Shown piece by piece: positions 60,434 to 64,000 of a stretch of DNA of 64,000 bases. The stretch is taken from positions 2,604,001 through 2,668,000 of the forward strand of contig JAUPSS010000001.1 in NCBI GenBank assembly GCA_040285825.1, in the 5' to 3' direction. The notes beneath the pieces are model-generated. The model saw nothing but the letters and a program-made list of their open reading frames with translations, searched no databases and was not told the origin of the DNA. Within the stretch, counting starts at the first letter, position 1. Each line of letters opens with the position of its first letter. Both the position numbers and the translations under genes were made by a program. The DNA is from Eukaryota sp. TZLM1-RC (taxonomy: Eukaryota > Metamonada: BaSk clade).

Positions 60434-63175
60434 GTATTTATTGAATTTGCACACTTGATTAAATTAAATCATAACTAATGGGACGACTATCATTAAACCA
60501 AGATTTCCTCTACAGAATCTTGATTTGCTTGCTGTCTAGCTAAAGCTTCTCTAATTCGATTGAAAAACCGCGGTAATCTATTAATAATGGCAAATTGAAT
60601 CCGTGAACGCCATAAAAAAATATCAAATCTTTTCATTGTTTTTTCTTTCACCATTTTTTGGAAGTCATCCAAAAAAGTTTCTGCTTCAACTGATAATCTT
60701 CCATTTATCGAAAATGGGAAAGCAATAAAAACCAGCTGTGTATTTCTATCGACATTTGCATCTTCAATTTCTTTTATCATATTTTCTATGTTTTTCTTTT
60801 GCTTTAAAATCCAGAGCAGCCACAGGATTAAGTTTTTTTCTGTGAACCAAAGTATCGTTTGCAACATTACATGAGACAAAGTCAACAATAGCTTCAGAAT
60901 TATCAATCCAATCACAGTATACATCACCTCTATCATCAGAACCAAAATTATTCAGAGAAAGTGTTTCCTTCAGCAGGGGCTCTTTGATACACGATATCCT
61001 TGCAGTTTGTGCCATATTGAAAACAGTGTCTCTAACAGCATCATGTAATGAAGAACGATAAGTTATCAATTTAGAGCAATTTAGAGCATGGCGCAAAGTG
61101 AGTCGAGGTGAATTCGAACAAATACATTTTTCTTTTGATAATAATTGGTTAATGGGAATGTTCAAATATAATCTCATTTTTGTTACAAATGCTTCATTAG
61201 TGGCACACAATCCAAATCTTCGTGGTACAATGGTTACAAAAAGTGAAGAATCTGACGCCTTGTTTTCACAAACACCCTTTTCCAATAACAATGAGTGAAG
61301 ATCTTGATTTAAAACAGCCGAGCTGCAAATATTATTATAAAGATCTTTTTCATACATTCCAGTCAATCTTTTCTGTAATGTTCGAAGAGTGTACTTCAAA
61401 TTTAAAACATTTTTTTCTGGAATATTGCCATTGAATGATTGGGGAAAACATCGACCCCATTTTTCTACATCAATTCTTGAAATTTCTTCATTTAATGCAA
61501 AAACAGTGGAACTTTGCGTAGTCATCAATAAATCTTCCCAATCTGCAAATCTTTCGGAAAACTCAAAGATTGCATTTCTGCATCCACCAACAAAAGCACA
61601 CGAGGTAAGAATAGAAGCCTTCGTCCACCCTAAACCACCATAATGTGGACTAAGGTAAGCATGATCTGGAATTTGAAACATTTTACATCCCAGTAATTGA
61701 GATAGAACTTTTGCACGTAACTCATTAAACTTTTGAGCCAAAGGTCTAGTGACAAGAGGATTTGTAGATCGAAATATATGATTAAAATTGGAACTAAAAC
61801 ACAGTCTTATAATGGTAAATTTGATGTGTTTTTTTATATCTAAATTCATCATTCGGTCAATTTTGTCAGAAATTGAGTTCAACTTTTCAAATAATTTTTT
61901 GGTAATTTCATCATTATTTCCTAAAAACGAACCCAAATGACGAATAGCATCAATTGAATATAATTTGGCTTGAATTTCAATATCATCAATTATTGTGGAA
62001 ACTGGAGAATTCGATAACAAAACACATTTAAGTAAATTAAGTCGGAGACCAATTTTGGTAAATAATTCTTTAAAACATACAGTTGCTTTTTTCACAATAT
62101 TTAAATCACCAATAAGCACAACATCATCCATATATGCAATCATTTTTAGTGAAGGAAACATCTCTTGAATTTGCAGTAGAATAGGATGAATGGCCAAACA
62201 AAACAAAAGAGGTCCTAACGGATCTCCTTGCTTTACGCCACTTGATGAACTCAAAATGTTGTTACCAAAATGTAAATTAGAATATGTGCAATATGTTGAT
62301 TGAAAATATGGTATTAATTCCGGCATATATTGCAATAGAGCACCATGGATACTGCGACGACTTAGTGAATTGAAAGCATTACTAAAATCCAATGACATGC
62401 AAACATTGGATTCATTTTGACGAAATAAGACATCAGTATCAAAAATCGCTGAAGAGACTCCATCTGTAGTATTTATACCATATTGAAAGGGTAATAAAAT
62501 CTTTTTAGCTTTTTCATTGAACCTGCTTAAGCAACACGCAGAAAAAATATTGTGTAAGCTCTCAGAGACTGCAATAGGACGAACATCCATTTTTGAATTT
62601 TTGACAAGTGCAGTCAAACGAGAACTTCTTAATTCTTCTGGGTATTTGCGTTGACCAGATAATATTTGGTTGAAAAATTTGGTCAATAAACCAAGGCAAT
62701 CTTCTGAAGAAATAATCGCGGCTTTAACATGATCAATAGTAATACCAGAAAGTCCGGCAGATTTACCACGAGGTCTCTTTTTGATAACCGAAAAAACTTC
62801 TGATGGCATCAATGGATAATTTTCCCAGTATGTACCGTAAAAATTTTGATCCATTATAGGGTCTTCATAAGGATGAAGTATTTTCAGTTTATCTATTGTA
62901 TTTTCATTGTTCGGTGCTTTAACTCCGGGACTTAAAGCTGACAAAGCCTTGGACCATTTGTTGTCAAAGCATTTGTCTTCAAAAATTTTACTTAATTTCT
63001 CGGATGACTGATTTCTCGGTGCTATATTAGTTAAATCTTCGGAAATATTAACGAAATTTTGTTCAAAAGGAGGACAAAAAGAACCAAAAAATTCCCAAAT
63101 AATATTGATAGCATACTTTCCTTTACATAATTGATCCAAAAATCTTTGAAAATCCAAGTTCTCTAAAACTTATAA
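60434..63175 (-). mobile_element. non-LTR retrotransposon with endonuclease-like C-terminus, 5'-truncated
   Basis: The longest copy of its family here. The 3' end (low coordinate) starts at GTATTTATTGAATTTGCACA, shared with copies at 50511 and 63503; on the minus strand this ends ...TTCAATAAATAC, which includes AATAAA. The coding frame runs upstream to an in-frame TAA near 63175 with no ATG, so the 5' part is missing or decayed. A one-base insertion near 60772 (TTTCTTTTATCAT; other copies TTTCTTTATCAT) shifts the last 95 codons. Apart from that it is well preserved, so recent activity of the family is likely. Confidence 0.9.
60764..63157 (-). CDS. reverse transcriptase with zinc knuckle and restriction-like endonuclease
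   Basis: About 797 codons without an ATG. The reverse transcriptase shows VRPIAVSESLHNIFS, SLDFSNAFNSLSR, GVKQGDPLGPLLFCLAI and the catalytic AYMDDVVLIGD (near residue 340). The thumb region follows with LNLLKCVLLS and HLGSFLG. Near residue 680 is a CCHC knuckle, CICSNSPRLTLRHALNC. After it, SDDRGDVYCDW, AIVDFVSC and AKEKHRKY match the order of a PD-(D/E)xK restriction-like endonuclease (R/P-D, then D, then K-x-x-KY) seen in R2, NeSL and related elements. No N-terminal zinc fingers or apurinic endonuclease are visible. The final KRN is a frameshift artefact: the original frame continues EIEDANVDRN to a stop near 60494. Confidence 0.88.
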   Translation of the reverse strand: MDFQRFLDQLCKGKYAINIIWEFFGSFCPPFEQNFVNISEDLTNIAPRNQSSEKLSKIFEDKCFDNKWSKALSALSPGVKAPNNENTIDKLKILHPYEDPIMDQNFYGTYWENYPLMPSEVFSVIKKRPRGKSAGLSGITIDHVKAAIISSEDCLGLLTKFFNQILSGQRKYPEELRSSRLTALVKNSKMDVRPIAVSESLHNIFSACCLSRFNEKAKKILLPFQYGINTTDGVSSAIFDTDVLFRQNESNVCMSLDFSNAFNSLSRRSIHGALLQYMPELIPYFQSTYCTYSNLHFGNNILSSSSGVKQGDPLGPLLFCLAIHPILLQIQEMFPSLKMIAYMDDVVLIGDLNIVKKATVCFKELFTKIGLRLNLLKCVLLSNSPVSTIIDDIEIQAKLYSIDAIRHLGSFLGNNDEITKKLFEKLNSISDKIDRMMNLDIKKHIKFTIIRLCFSSNFNHIFRSTNPLVTRPLAQKFNELRAKVLSQLLGCKMFQIPDHAYLSPHYGGLGWTKASILTSCAFVGGCRNAIFEFSERFADWEDLLMTTQSSTVFALNEEISRIDVEKWGRCFPQSFNGNIPEKNVLNLKYTLRTLQKRLTGMYEKDLYNNICSSAVLNQDLHSLLLEKGVCENKASDSSLFVTIVPRRFGLCATNEAFVTKMRLYLNIPINQLLSKEKCICSNSPRLTLRHALNCSKLITYRSSLHDAVRDTVFNMAQTARISCIKEPLLKETLSLNNFGSDDRGDVYCDWIDNSEAIVDFVSCNVANDTLVHRKKLNPVAALDFKAKEKHRKYDKRN

Positions 63176-63361
63176 GATTTTTTTGCAACTTGCAAATTTC
63201 AATGGTAAGGAGAACAAGCTTCTTGGAGAAAGTTCCACAATACCAGAGGGAAAATATTGAGACCAAATTTTTGGTGAAAGAGAATCAATTTCACGTTGTA
63301 AAGAAATCAGATAAAAGTTTGCCACAGTTATCATTGACATCAATTAAATTATATATCTGTA

Positions 63362-63502
63362 GTAAAGACTGCTGACTCAACTCTATCAGTAGCATTTATT
63401 CCATAATTCAAAAGGCAACAAAGTGGTTTTGCTCTTCCTTTAAATCTGTTTAAACAATTAAACAAGAGGCTGAAAAATTATTTTGTAAACTCTCAGAAAC
63501 TT
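63362..63502 (-). mobile_element. older relic of the same non-LTR family
   Basis: Resembles 62450-62575 of the full copy: GACTCAACTCTATCAGTAGC, TTTATTCCATA and AGAGGCTGAAAAATTATTTTG correspond to GACTCCATCTGTAGT, TTTATACCATA and CACGCAGAAAAAATATTGTG. It lies directly before the 63503 copy, which therefore inserted into or next to it. Confidence 0.6.
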
Positions 63503-64000
63503 GTATTTATTGAATTTGCACACTTAATTAAATTAACTCATAACTAATGGGACGACTATCATTGAACCAAAATTTCCTCTACAAAATCTTGATCTGCTTG
63601 CTGTCTAGCAAAAGCTTCTCTTATTCGATTGAAAAACCGAGGTAATCTATTAATAATGGCAAATAGAATCCGTGAACGCCTTAAAAAATATCAAATCTTT
63701 TCAAATCTTTTGTTTTTTCTTGAACCATTTTTTGGAAGTCATTCAACAAAGTTTCTGCTTCATCTGATAATCTTCCATTTATCGAAAATGGGAATGCAAT
63801 AAAAACCAACTGTGTATTTCTACCAGCATTAGCTTCTTCAATATCTTTATCATATTTTCTATGTTTCTCTTTTGCTTTAAAATCCAGAGCAGCCACAGGA
63901 TTTAGTTTTCTTCTGTGAACCAAAGTATCATTTGCAACATTACAGGAGACAAAATCAACAAAAGCTTCAGAGTTCTCAATCCAATCACAGTATACATCAC
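63503..64000 (-). mobile_element. further copy of the non-LTR element, running past the window end
   Basis: Begins at the shared 3' end GTATTTATTGAATTTGCACA and encodes, on the minus strand, the C-terminal part (RKLNPVAALDFKAKEKHRKY, then DIEEANAGRNTQLVFIAFPF). It is about 90-95% identical to the 60.4-kb copy by eye. A small duplication (TCAAATCTTT twice near 63690) distinguishes it. It continues beyond 64000. Confidence 0.88.

Noticed and set aside
1-64000. Ciliate origin suggested by tiny introns
   Set aside because: TAA, TAG and TGA all terminate conserved genes at the expected length, so the common ciliate code changes do not apply; a standard-code ciliate cannot be fully excluded.
1-64000. 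CRISPR arrays, prokaryotic operons or plasmid features
   Set aside because: No regularly spaced repeats; the genes are eukaryotic with spliceosomal introns.

Overview
This window is nuclear DNA of a eukaryotic microbe. Housekeeping genes are clearly eukaryotic: RNA polymerase III subunit RPC11, ribosomal protein eL33, an ER-type DnaJ, arginyl-tRNA synthetase and a CCT6 fragment. TAA, TAG and TGA all end real genes, so the code looks standard. Most genes have no intron. Four spliceosomal introns can be reconstructed and all are tiny: 30, 34, 26 and 28 nt. A radial spoke head RSP4/6 gene and an RJL-family GTPase imply a motile cilium or flagellum at some life stage. A free-living flagellate or amoeboflagellate protist fits; a heterolobosean-like lineage is only a guess.

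Gene-dense blocks are very compact, with 30-80 bp between genes. About 1.9-5.9 kb: ferroportin-like exporter, RPC11, amino-acid transporter. 10.2-16.1 kb: unknown membrane protein, ArgRS. 22.8-33.8 kb: coiled-coil protein, membrane protein, glyoxalase II-like hydrolase, a xanthine dehydrogenase family protein that has lost one Fe/S centre, ER DnaJ, eL33. 38.9-41.9 kb: PlsC-type acyltransferase, RJL GTPase, TcdA/ThiF dehydratase. 49.4-60.2 kb: secreted protein, RSP4/6, GH18-like protein and two divergent half-size ABCA transporters.

The spaces between the blocks hold mobile elements and relics. (1) Fanzor (eukaryotic TnpB) copies occur at 16.4-18.3, 22.1-22.8 and 51.7-52.0 kb, with a possible fourth relic at 47-49 kb. 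The three recognised copies lie directly upstream of, and in the same direction as, a host gene. (2) A hAT DNA transposon has an exact 8-bp target duplication. (3) LTR retroelements include an integrase-bearing Ty3-like relic, a gag-only element, a short element with identical 92-bp LTRs, a nested internally deleted copy and solo LTRs; several have 4-bp target duplications. (4) Two families of non-LTR elements have a C-terminal zinc knuckle and what looks like a restriction-like endonuclease domain. (5) Pseudogene pieces of an MJ1316-RCC1 gene, CCT6 and a B-box gene lie among them.

The most interesting items are the Fanzor copies with altered RuvC-III positions and their placement at gene starts, the miniature introns, and the Fe/S-II-less xanthine dehydrogenase. 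Everything was read by eye from sequence; no database search or folding was run.
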